Part shown: positions 36,139 to 46,800 of the stretch, in pieces | Layout: each line of letters opens with the position of its first letter | Numbering within the stretch: the first letter of the stretch is position 1 | From: Bolinopsis microptera | Lineage: Eukaryota; Ctenophora; Tentaculata; Lobata; Bolinopsidae | DNA length: 64,000 nucleotides | Direction: 5' to 3' | NCBI RefSeq assembly: GCF_026151205.1 | Contig: NC_087073.1 | Location: 18,566,837-18,630,836 of the forward strand | The notes under the pieces: model-generated | The model's input: only the letters and a program-made list of their open reading frames with translations | Database searches by the model: none | What the model was told of the DNA's origin: nothing | Position numbers and translations under genes: made by a program

Positions 36139-36771
36139 TATACCATACAATAGCTTAGATCAGATTAGCTAGATAACTTCACTGCGCGCTGGATATACGT
36201 AACGCGCGCGCGCGTGAGTCGGATAGGAAGTCAAAATACAGTGATTCGGCGTCAGCGCCTTCCAGTTCAATCTTCAGTAGACTGTTTCTTTTCAAGAGAC
36301 GGGCCGAAAATCAGCCATTAAATATAGTTTTCATCTTTCATTCAAGTAAAGAAATATCAAGCGTGAAAAATAAGGAACACCGTTACAGGACAAGAAATAA
36401 TATGTATTGCAATATAAACATTATTATCACATAAAAACAATCACTTAACACAATAATTTGATTGTCAGCAATTGGAAAATTTCGGAAATTAACAAAACTT
36501 AACCCAATATTGAAATAATATGGATAGTTCATAGTTGTGAAAGTGGTACAAGTGAAAGCAAATTGGTATCGTAACATTAAACCTACTAATCAATTTCTGA
36601 AGATCTACTTTTAACCTTGACCCCTTTAACCAGTGGAAAATATAAAATAAAAACTCAGTTCACTAGTACTGCCAATCTACATTATTTTCATGATACTTTA
36701 ATCGTCTTACAAAACAGTGCATGTAGGAGGTGAATTGTAATATCACAAAACTCAGTTTTATATCGAGAATC
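36139..36771. other. Intergenic, with a CG run and module E
   Basis: A (CG)-rich run at about 36200-36215 is followed by GATTCGGCGTCAGCGCCTTC (36243-36262), the complement of a unit in PMPCB intron 3 (22033-22055). Otherwise AT-rich, no gene. Confidence 0.5.
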
Positions 36772-39135
36772 TCAAATATGTTGTCCAAGAGGAGTTAGGG
36801 TTTTGTCCATGAACTTTCTGCGGGAGAAGCATGTCCACCACTTGCTGGGCTTGTCACTGTCACCAAATACCTGAAAACATGGATCAGTATTATCACTAGA
36901 TTCACTGTAAGAACAATAATGTTTGCAATTCAGAAGAAATCTAAATTATTGTCAGGGGAGTAGGAGAATGGTTAAACTAGGATTTATATATATATTTAAA
37001 TCAGGTTTATCAGTACTCCTAATTACCTTTTCAACCATACGTTGTCCTAATTCTTGTCTGCACTGAGTCAAATAACTCCTCATCTTTTCTGAAATATAAA
37101 ACTAAGTGAGCATCGAGAAATAGAGAACAAAAAGAACACTGCAGTCTGCAATACTAAACTGCTGCTGAGAAGATTCGGAAACTAAAATTGTCGTAATTGA
37201 ACATTAATTTTGTACAAATGATCGACTCACCGACTTCTCCCCCTTGAGGTCTAGCATATACAGAGTTAAGAGGAAATCCAGCTTCTCCAGGAAGAGAAAA
37301 GCGGGAGATAGCAAGAGAGTACATGTCCTTTATAGCTTGGTTCTTGCTGGGACTCTTTTGTAGTTTAACAATACAGTCGGTAGCATAGAGGGTCAGGTAA
37401 ATCATCAGTCGGTCTGAGGTTCCCTAAATGTGGGATTGGTTAAATAAATGTTGCTGAATGTGGGGTTGGTCAGCTAAATTTTGCACTATTAAACCGACTA
37501 TATTTTATATACGATGGTTCACATACTTTGAGATTTTATATAAAATTGAAACAATGGAACACAAGTTGTAACGAAATTATAGCAATAATTAGACAAAATA
37601 TTAATAATATTCACAAACCTTAATTTCGTAGTTTTTGAAGAACACGTTAGCTTTGAAGTAGTTGAGGGTTTCGTCTATGATATCTTCTTCGCTATCTGCG
37701 AAGGCTACTTAGGCTTATGTATTTGTTTGTGTGAGTGAGTGAGTGTTTGTGTTGTGTTCCGGGTGGTGATTGCAGACTATTGAGTTGCCTTTGCTGTACA
37801 GTAAGATCCCACGAGAGGCTTTTAACAGATAAATGGCGCCCATGGTAAACACAATCATTCCTTCAAGAATAGCTTTAAACATCTAAAGAAACCCCGACAG
37901 TGCATCTGAAGAAATCTGCCAGGATTGAGGCGCCCATTGTTTAGCAGTAAAGAGGTGATAAACGATGACGAATAGATAGAGGTTTCTTTTTTTGCATGAA
38001 TAACCAGAATGTTGGAAGAGGAAAACACATGAAACTTCTGCAAAACCTAAATCTGAGCGAGCAATCAAATAGAGGAGAAGGTAGTGCGAGCGTTTCTGTA
38101 GAAGTTAAGATGTGGACTTAGGGTGAGGCTTCAGACAATTCATTGTTCCTTTCAATGATTTCCACCCACGAAGACCTGCAGTGACTATACTTACTGTAAA
38201 ATATCGATTGGTTGAGCCAGGTCTGCCTCGACGTTATTTGTCAACGTCTAATAGAGAGTAAAGCCGAGTAATGAATGTTTAAATGATCCATCTGGTTGTT
38301 AATGTTAATATGATGTGTGACAAGTTAGCCTAGTGGGCTAAGATCAGGTAAATCTGGTAAAGTACAAATCTGTAATTATCTAAGAGGATTCAGATCAGAT
38401 ATAACTAATAACTATAGTAACTGAAATACACAATATATAACGGGTAACGCGGTCTATAATATAACAGTTCACAATTCCCCTTAACAACCTCTAAAATTCC
38501 TCCTAACACGTACCTGTACGAGGTGCAGGACCCTTAACAGTAGTACGGAGTGGTAAGAAAGCAATGTTTCCAATCATCGGGCTCTCCTCATCATTAAACT
38601 TGGAGTGATAAGCCTGCAAAATATGTCAACATGAGTCTGCGGAATTTCGTGAGTTGATGGGAAAATGTTAGTGTGTACTTCTACTGTGTTTTATAGGTGT
38701 GTAATGTGTATACTGTATAATGTATATATTGCATTGATCTCTGTAACATTTATACGTATTTTCAACACAAATCAAATTTCTGATTGAGTTTGTTTTGACT
38801 CGGTAAAGTAAATAATAAATAAACAAATTCTAAAATGTATTACTTGCTTCGACATTGCCCAAAAAAGTCATTCAAGCGAGACTAATTATACTGTACTACA
38901 AAGTACGTGCCACGTGTTAACAAGATAATGCACTTTAGCACGATATTCTTATGGGCGAGTCAAAACAAGCACAATCAGAATTACTCTTTTATACGAAAGA
39001 TAACAGGAAATGTATACTCTAATGTATACTCTAATGTATACTCTAATGTATACTCTAATGTATACTCCTGATCCTCATATGAGATTAATTAGTTAATTGA
39101 AGGAAATGACAAATAAAGATGTTGCTTACTGGCAT
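36772..39135 (-). CDS. ARPC3: Actin-related protein 2/3 complex subunit 3, 178 aa
   Basis: The p21 subunit of the Arp2/3 complex, which nucleates branched actin filaments in the cytoplasm. Six exons join in phase: 39135-39130 (only ATGCCA), 38613-38514, 37695-37619, 37423-37231, 37088-37027 and 36870-36772 (TGA). The product starts MPAYHSKF and keeps the family hallmarks [51 protein letters not shown] and the C-terminal [17 protein letters not shown]. Total length equals that of the human protein. The six-base first exon is easily missed by gene finders. It is supported by a perfect donor (CCA|GTAAGC) and by the conserved MPAYHS join. Intron 1 contains a 12-base tandem repeat. Confidence 0.95.
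39011..39067. repeat. TGTATACTCTAA 12-mer, almost five units
   Basis: A perfect tandem array within ARPC3 intron 1, likely a length-variable minisatellite. Confidence 0.95.
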
Positions 39136-39239
39136 TATGTAGAGGAGATCCTTTCCAAGAATAGAAAACCTTGTCACTTGCTAAACTAAAACAGATTTAA
39201 ATTTTCAGTACTTGTAGTTGTAGTGTTACTGTTAAAACT

Positions 39240-39500
39240 CTCGCGGTTCAGTAAATCTTGGGGGGAGGAAAGTTGAGGAAAAAATTGGCAGATGAGCATT
39301 AAAAAATTAAAATGTCTCCCTTGATCTTCCTCTGCTTCTCCCACTTTTACAACTTTTCAAGGCAATGCCCATCTGTGACCATTTGACCAAAAGTGGGGGA
39401 AAAGTAGAGGAAATATGGGTGGATGGGGTCAGGGGTGCAGTAAAACCCGATTTCCCGCATCAAGATTTACTGAAAACCCCGATTCGCCATTTACTTCCCC
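39240..39500. repeat. Possible miniature element with inverted ends
   Basis: GGTTCAGTAAATCTTGGGGG on the left and CAAGATTTACTGAAAACCCC on the right are loosely inverted, enclosing a region with scattered AGTGGGGGAAAAGTAGAGG-like text. No target-site duplication is visible. Low confidence. Confidence 0.35.
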
Positions 39501-40515
39501 CAAATGAGGGCAAATTAACACACAATTATATATGTGTTTGAACAAATTCATTTCCCCAATTTCCGCTGGGTTCTAATGTTCAAATGCTGTTAAATACTAA
39601 GTTGAACTAGCTATGAATCACTCTACAATCGATACATTTCCCGTTCGTGTTTAGCCTTGACAATTGCATTAACTGGGTGGTAAAAATTATTGTAGAAAAT
39701 TAAATAATCAACGAGTCTGACTAATCAATAAGGAATAATTTATTAGTTTTGTTTTTAAATTGATAATTGTTAGTTGAAGCTCTAATCAATTTATTTTGTT
39801 GGATCGTCCTTCCTCAAATAGTTGGTGAAAGTGCAAGAGTTTACTAATCTATTCTATTTGGAAACGAAGGGAAACACAAAATTGAGGATTACAATTTAAT
39901 GTTTTAAAAGTGTTAAAAGCATTAAAATTTTAGCTGTTCAGCATAATTATATCATTATTTTAAATATAGCATAAATAAGTTAAATCTATAACTAAATATC
40001 ATTATCAGGCCTTATTTCATGCTAAGAACAAGAATTCTTTAATTTAGTGTAGTAATCGCATGCACGTGTGATGATTTTTGTGATGAGAACTGACTTCTTT
40101 AATACCCATCCTGAGGTCGTAAATTGACAGGAAAATATTTTCAGATGTCATGACCTTTACTTGTATGTGCCCGACGCCCGTCCATCTGTCTTGAAACGAA
40201 ATCACAGCATTTTCAAAGAAACGGTTTCTCGCTAGAGTAAGTCAGAACATGTGTTTTCAGGGCCTTGTCTTGTGAAATAGTCTTACTTAGGGCTATTTAT
40301 TTATCCTGTGTGTATCTCAGCATGTGCTGCTTTAAGTTATTTTCATGAGCAGAGATGACAGTTACCATAACACATGATGTTTGTAATCATATTTCATTCT
40401 TAACAACGTAAATCAATATAAATTATGAAAACTTCGATATAATATCATGTATCAATTCTAATAAATATATCCTTTATATTAATAATAATTCCGTTAAATG
40501 CCTAAGCTTATATGA
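39501..40515. other. Intergenic, AT-rich, no gene seen
   Basis: No exon, RNA gene or repeat recognised. Confidence 0.45.
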
Positions 40516-40854
40516 CTACACATCACTGCACACAGCGTTAACAAATTTGAATATATCAACAGCGGCAAGACTCCTCTTTGCCATTTCATCTGCACTCAAA
40601 CCCTTAATTAGTTCTCCAGCTATACGTTTTCGCTCAGGATCCACTTTATCTACATCGAATGCTGAAACGATGCGGTGAAATGAACCGAGAGCCTTCTTAG
40701 CAGCCACCCAATTTGTACCCATGTTATCTGTACAGAGGACACTGAGCGCAGCGCAAACATCTATAACTGACTGAGGCGGAGCTGCAAAAGACTTCAGTTC
40801 GGTTAATTGTCGTCTTTCTATCTTCAGACAATCTTCCTTTGCTTTTTGTGCCAT
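40516..40854 (-). CDS. Stand-alone dynein stalk/microtubule-binding-domain-like protein, 112 aa
   Basis: An intact single-exon frame from ATG to stop. The text ERRQLTELKSFAAPPQSVID, then NWVAAKKALGSFHRIVSAFD, then LSADEMAKRSLAAVDIFKF follows the order of the microtubule-binding tip of dynein heavy chains: the hinge L-x-E-x-K-S-x-x-x-PP, W-x-x-x-K, F-x-x-x-x-x-x-FD, and S-x-A-A before the second stalk helix. A full heavy chain has more than 4,000 residues. Here only the tip and short pieces of both coiled-coil strands are present, with no AAA+ ring nearby. It could be a real microprotein that binds microtubules or competes with dynein, a retro-copied fragment kept open by chance, or an exon of a gene I cannot see. 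A 99-bp perfect palindrome lies 122 bases upstream. Confidence 0.6.
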   Translation of the reverse strand: MAQKAKEDCLKIERRQLTELKSFAAPPQSVIDVCAALSVLCTDNMGTNWVAAKKALGSFHRIVSAFDVDKVDPERKRIAGELIKGLSADEMAKRSLAAVDIFKFVNAVCSDV

Positions 40855-40975
40855 CTTGGTTCAGTTGGTAAAATTAAATTTCAATAAAATCAACAAAGCA
40901 TACAATCAAACCCAAGAACTTAACAAAAACAACCACGTCTTAAAAAGACAAGATGAAGCTACCTGCTAACTCAGT

Positions 40976-41074
40976 TATTGTTTACTACTGACCAGGGTTA
41001 TGTTTTCAAACTATAACAGTTAGCAGCTAACTGTTATAGTTTGAAAACATAACCCTGGTCAGTAGTAAACAATA
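40976..41074. repeat. Perfect 99-bp palindrome, 49-bp arms, one-base loop
   Basis: Every base of the left arm (40976-41024, starting TATTGTTTACTACTGACCAG) pairs with the right arm (41026-41074) around A41025. Perfect, nearly loopless palindromes of this length are usually deleted quickly, so it is probably young. It occupies the 5' flank of the dynein-tip-like ORF. Confidence 0.97.
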
Positions 41075-41662
41075 CTGCCACAACATACACTAACTAAGGA
41101 ATAAGACCCAATTGCAAACCCCAAAGATAAATAACATGAGATAAAAAAAAATTGAAGATACCGCAGAATCACACAAATTGATCTTTTACATCCGGTTCCA
41201 CGAAGGCCCTGGTCGGGCGAGCATCTAATTGCAAGGAGTGAGGACTAAAACTGCTCAGAGACACATCAAGAAGAAAAGCTTAGTGTTGAGTTATGGCTAA
41301 TGAAATAAGAGAGCCGCCCTACGTATCGCTAAACACCTGGCACTCGACCAAATCTTAACATTGTACATCATTCAGTGTGATTTTGGGAGTGGAACTCTAT
41401 ATTATAATAATACAGTTCGTCACCCTTTTGGGATGTCGGTAGTAATATGATATATATGTAATACGTTTTGGGAACACGCCAGGGATAAGATCCTTGACCC
41501 CTTCGCAGTTCGCACGCATGTAACGAATCCCGCATATCATTTCGAGTCAAAACTGAAACAATCTCTAGCCACGAGCAAATTGTTGTTATGACAACCCCTC
41601 TGTACTGATATGATAATTTATTTAATCAAATTGAGAATATCTCTCGTGATTGTGGACTAAGT
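41075..41662. other. Intergenic, no gene seen
   Basis: Lies between the palindrome and the ASNSD1 stop. No exon recognised. Confidence 0.45.
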
Positions 41663-44600
41663 TTATCCCTTTTTCGTGAGTCTTCTGCAGACATCACCCC
41701 CTTTCTCCTTCTTTCCCTCTAACTTGGCTATCTTACTGCCGAACTGTATTGCTTTTTTGGGTAGTACACTACTGGTAGCCAGACCTAGGGTCTGTGCTAC
41801 TTTCCTCAGAATTATCTTTTCTCCTTGTCCACGGGGTAGGGTGAAATCAACCTGATGGTTTGAATTTGAATAATCTGAACTTAAAAATTATTTGCATCAT
41901 CAGTCATCATTCTCAAATAAAAAGCCAGCAGTTGAAGAGTATAGGTTGCTATTAACGTCGATCATAAACCATTAAAACACATGATATAAAAACAATTTAA
42001 TTGAGAATCCATAACTCAGGAATAGAACTCAGGATAAAACTCCTGACCTTGTATTGAATAGGAAGAGGGTTCAGGTAAGACACAAAACTCTCATCTAAAA
42101 ATGGGGCCACACAATCTCTCATGTGATCACCTATCACTCTGTTATCTCGACCCAGGTTCCTTTCTGAGATCCTATGATAAGAGATTAGCTATTAATCAAG
42201 AGCATGCTATCTAACAGGTTGGTAAAAACAATCATCAATAGTGATAAGGCGACAAAATAATTGAAATGAAGTGAATTAAGATTTGGAGAACATGGTTACC
42301 TGCCAATATCAAGTTGTATCTCTCTGAGAACACCCTCTAAACCACCCCCGTTCTGCCACGCACCTCTGTGACGGGAGTAACCTCCCATCAGTTCATCTGC
42401 TCCAATACCGGAAAAGAGTAGACGAGCTGAGCTGATCATGTGATCATCCTGAAGTGCAAAATAAACTTGATCTTTAAATTGAAACTTGCTCAAAACAACC
42501 ACAAGTCAGAGCTGAAGCTTAGGTTAACTGAACAGGTATAGCATGTGGCAATTTTAATGTGAGGTGAAGTTAATAACCAGTACGAGTAATACCTGACAAA
42601 GACCTGCACCTCTTGCAGCAAACCAGAGAGCACACCCTATACTGTCGTCTATAACAGTGTTGTGAGGATATAATAGATCTCGGATGTGGTGTTCCCGAGC
42701 TCGCTGGAGCTCTTCTACAGACACGTCCACCTGGGACAAATTTAAATTATAAATTACTTAGGGTTTCAAATTTAGTAAGTTAGTATAAATGACAGCTTTC
42801 AGGATTGTTATATTTAAGTTGGATATGTAAAGCAACTAAAAGTGTAATTTTTAAATTTGTAAGGTGAGATTTACAGAAAAGATGTAAAACATCTAGCTAC
42901 ATGTTTATTAAAATTCTAACTTTTGTTTATGATTAAACCTTGATTAGATTCCAGGTCCTATCAGGAGCAATTGTTTGTAAATCTTGGAGGGAAGCAATAG
43001 CTGATATCCTATCAGGAGTCTTATCACAGTTACCAAAAGAGACGTTCAGCAGATCTATAGGTTCACATGACGGCACTGACCTGCAAACAGTGATTAATAA
43101 ATTTATATTTAATTTACTGTCATTTAATAATGTCCGACAAATAATATTAATATCTACACTCCCACCCCAGGTAGAGTTCACAACGCGAACGCTTACTAAT
43201 TTTATGACAACAATGATCTATGATAAATTACTACAAGTAAGAATGTATGTATATTATAATAAGTTGAATATATTTAATAATCCTACTCTATAATCTAGAA
43301 TGTAACCTGTGCAAGAGCGCGGCTAGTACAGTACAGTCAATACCACCACTGAACAAAACAGCAACTCTAGCGTTGGAGACCCTCCAGTCTCTATTCCATG
43401 TACATTACACTTTACATCACTAGTACAGAAACAGTGTCGAGCAGTGTAATCTGATAGGGAGTCCTATAACATTGTACACTCAAGTAATAACTAATATAAT
43501 AAGTAAATAACAACTAATATAATAAGTAAATAATAACTAATATAATTATACATTATAATAACAATAAGTAATACAATAAATTTTCATATTTGCGATTATA
43601 AATTAGTAAAATGTTGAGTTACATGTTGAATAGCATAAATGATGAATCGTTAATACTATTCAACATGTAAAACTGTGCAGTGGGCGTGGGCACTGTGCAC
43701 CCAGTTGGAAACAATAGAAGTATTGCACCATTAAGTCCTTCTCTATGAATTTAAGTCGGAAAACATAGGAAACATTTCTAAAATTGATAAAACATAGTGT
43801 TTCAAATTAAGCTAACCTTGGTAAATGAGAGGGGAAGCTTGCAGCACTCATCCCTCAGTCGCACTGACTCACACAGAAGTTCAAGAAATATGGAACAAGT
43901 TGACTCCCAATCTAGTTCTTCAGGAGGACCAAAACTTGTGTTAAGTGGGGAAACAGGGCAAGGTATTGTTTCTGAAATAAGATGGCAAAAATCAGTATTA
44001 ATCGAAGTTTGTATTAGCTTTATTTCATGATATTAGAATGTTTGTAGTGCTCAGATATATAAAAGAACTAATTGATAGTTAAACGAGACTTTGAATAACA
44101 TTTTTTAAATGAAAGTTTGATAATGGTCAGTATTTACCTTCTGATATAAAAACTGACTCAAATAAAGTCGTCCCAAAGGTTTGACATTGCTCCTCGCGCC
44201 CATCAAAAGGGAAACACGTCAAGTTGCTATCCGATAAACAGAACACTCCACCAGCAGGTACCTCCAACCAATCATTTTCTGCATCACCCACTGAACTTAG
44301 TACATATCCAACCTCCTGTCTTGAAATAAGTAACGATCTCCGTCCAAAATAATCTCTCCAAAACCACAAGTTCCTCTTATTTTCCTGTGAGAGATTTCTA
44401 GTACAGTGAAACTTGTCTAAGCTTTGAAATCGACAAACGACAGATCTATTAATTAAAGTTCAAAATTTTCTCCACTTCCATAGCGGTGTGTAAGTCAATT
44501 GTATAAAATTCACGAGATCTTATATTACCAACTTACATCATACATTATAGCAGTTGAAGGACCCAGTATACAACTTGCAGCTGAAGGGACGTCATCTTTT

Positions 44601-45859
44601 GTCACTAGATCCAGCAAATATTCTGTATCACTTTCATAACTCTGAAGACAGATTGTATAGAGTCTATACTACAGACAGATAAGAGAACTTATCATTTATC
44701 CTTTTTACAACTCATGACAATAGTAGAAATTAATTACACTACAAATCTATCAAATTTATGAATTGTATATTATCTAAAATGTTGGAAACCAGGTTTAGCT
44801 GATCCAAACTCAAGCTGCACAACATGTAGGCTTTTTTTCGATTGTTCTAACAATTTTTAAGATTTTACTGTCATTATACAGGGTGGGCCAAAAGTCAGTA
44901 CCCATATGTTGGCCTTTATAGCTCAGTCACTGAGTGCCCAATTTAAATACTTCTTTCTGGTATGACTTAGTACCACCACTGGTTCGAGGAATTAGTCAAC
45001 TCGAAAAATATTCGCGTTAATTTTTTTCAAATGGAGGTTCATTTTCACATTTATTTGATAGTTTGGATAGTCGGATCAAGCTAAATGTTATTGAATTGTG
45101 TTTGGCCATTCGAATTACGTTTGTCCTGAAAGAATTAGAACTGTAGCTTCTCAGATGACCGAGATATGAAGCATAACGAGTTTATTCATTACGTGTGATC
45201 AGGTGATTGGTTTACCTAATCACGTGATAAGGTGCCCCCGGTAACTACCCCGTTAAACATTATGGGAATTGTTAAGGGTGCCCAATTAAGGTGTCGTGTC
45301 ACGGTGTCACATAATCACCCAGTCAATTTTGTTAACGAGATACAGAAAATGCTTGATAACTTCGTCATTTCTAATCCGTTTTGCCTTATGTTTTCAGATC
45401 ATATGCAACATTTGATAATCTACCGTCTCTGAAAAAATTAGGCGTTCAGCATGTTCAGAGAAAACAATATAGGTGTTTTAATATTGAATGGGCGTGGTCT
45501 AAAATATTCGAATTTTCAAATTTTGACGACGGAATCCTCGAACCAGTAAGTACAGTATGCCATCTGCAAAGCAACAGCTCTCAAATATAAAACACGGCGG
45601 AGCTATTAAGGCCAACGTATGGGTACTGACTTTTGGCCCACCCTGTACATACCTGAGGATACTGAAAGATTTGCCCGTTGTAAATAAGATGACAACCATC
45701 TCTTGAACAAGGTTGTTTACAAGCTCCCTGCACATACAATATGTATGCGTTCAAGACAACATCATTCAATGACGATGAGCATTGATGGTCAGGACCTCGA
45801 TTCAGCAATCTTTTGTTTCCTGGAGCTTTGCACTTGTAGCTGCAGGAAATTCCACACAT
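41663..45859 (-). CDS. ASNSD1: Asparagine synthetase domain-containing protein 1, about 510 aa
   Basis: Related to glutamine-dependent asparagine synthetase, with an N-terminal class II amidotransferase part and a C-terminal ATP-dependent synthetase part. Its own activity is unproven in animals. Exons from the start: 45859-45653, 44641-44537, 44384-44138, 43971-43817, about 43390-43307, 43080-42939, 42730-42593, 42448-42300, 42171-42048 and 41851-41663 (TAA). Cys2 of MCGIS is the amidotransferase nucleophile. NRGPDH, LWFWRDYFGRRSLL, the P-loop-like LFSGGIDC, EPIDLLNVSF and LLFSGIGADELMGGYSRH are the expected signatures. The exon 4 to exon 5 join does not keep phase with the sites I can see, so one boundary is wrong or a small exon is missing. 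Intron 1 holds a mariner-type element touching the donor. The first coding exon carries the whole N-terminal 69 residues. Confidence 0.9.
43486..43550. repeat. Tandem repeat AATAACTAATATAATAAGTA, three units
   Basis: Units of 20-23 bases in ASNSD1 intron 4. Imperfect. Confidence 0.85.
43619..43670. repeat. 15-bp perfect inverted repeat in ASNSD1 intron 4
   Basis: TTACATGTTGAATAG and its exact complement are separated by 22 bases. Together with the tandem repeat it shows that this intron is structurally busy, which may explain why the exon 4/5 join is unclear. Confidence 0.85.
44879..45645. mobile_element. Tc1/mariner-type miniature element, 767 bp
   Basis: The terminal inverted repeats start CAGGGTGGGCCAAAAGTCAG and extend to about 40 bases with a few mismatches. 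The flanks are TA on both sides (44877-44878 and 45646-45647), the target-site duplication of this superfamily. No transposase frame is present, so it is non-autonomous. It lies in ASNSD1 intron 1. The intron's donor GT is at 45652-45651 (reading -), so the element begins only a few bases into the intron. Confidence 0.9.
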
Positions 45860-46800
45860 GGAAGCTATAATGGGAGATTATACAAAACACAAATAAAATT
45901 AGTCATAACATATTCTGCCCAACTTGATGAATTGAAAAACCCATATTTTAAGTCTTAAAGTTGAGTAACCAAACACAGAAAAAGGGTTACATTTTTTGCA
46001 GATTTTATGGTTACAATGCATAGTTATATATTGCAAATGCAGATGGCTGTAACGGGTCCGGACTAAAGGGTGTGAGACTCCAGGGAGGTGCCCATCTTCA
46101 GAAAGTTGAGAACCTGCTCATGCTAGAAACCTACAATTTTAAACTTTGTTATGCTGAAAAACTATGTTTAATCACTTATGCTAAAAACTGAAGTTTCGTT
46201 AAAACTAGTGCCATAATTTGGAGTCAAATATTCTTAAGAACTTGTATAACTTTTTGCAGCTTTTCATGCATCCCCAACACTGGCCCGACTGCGTCAATGA
46301 GATGATGGGTCGGGCAGCGTTTGACAAGTACAATTGACAACATAACCATGCATTTAGAATTTAAACGATATAATAACTGGTTTTTAAGAATACTTTTTAC
46401 CTTACGTGCTACTTTTTGATGCCGTTTATTTTCATTAAATAATTGCTGTGTTGTATATATATATATACTATGTGTAAAAGTTGTAAACTAAATCCAAAAT
46501 CATGTGAAGCAGTAGTTCTAAAATTACAGCTAAAAATTGTAAAAGAGAAGTGATAACACAGCCGGCTAGCGCTGGATTTTCACAATACGGTACACATCAC
46601 TTAATATAAAATACGAAACAAGCGCGGCGCGCCTCTGAAAATATGCGTGGTGCGTATAAAATTTTGGCTCAATTGTGTTATAATGAACACAAAAAACGTT
46701 TTAATACCTTTTTAATATCATTCATAACAAGCTTACTTGTCTAAATTTAGATTTAGGCATATCATTGTAGTACAAAAACAATAAATACACACAACACAAG
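45860..46800. other. 5' flank of ASNSD1, no gene seen
   Basis: AT-rich with no exon. A short TA microsatellite lies near 46454-46468. Confidence 0.45.

Noticed and set aside
32833-36150. Mirror-image open frames in the two arms of the large foldback
   Set aside because: They are identical because the arms are reverse complements. They resemble no protein family and carry independent changes at their ends.
43481-43560. CRISPR-like array
   Set aside because: Repeats of 20-23 bases have no unique spacers between them, and the context is a eukaryotic intron. It is a simple tandem repeat.
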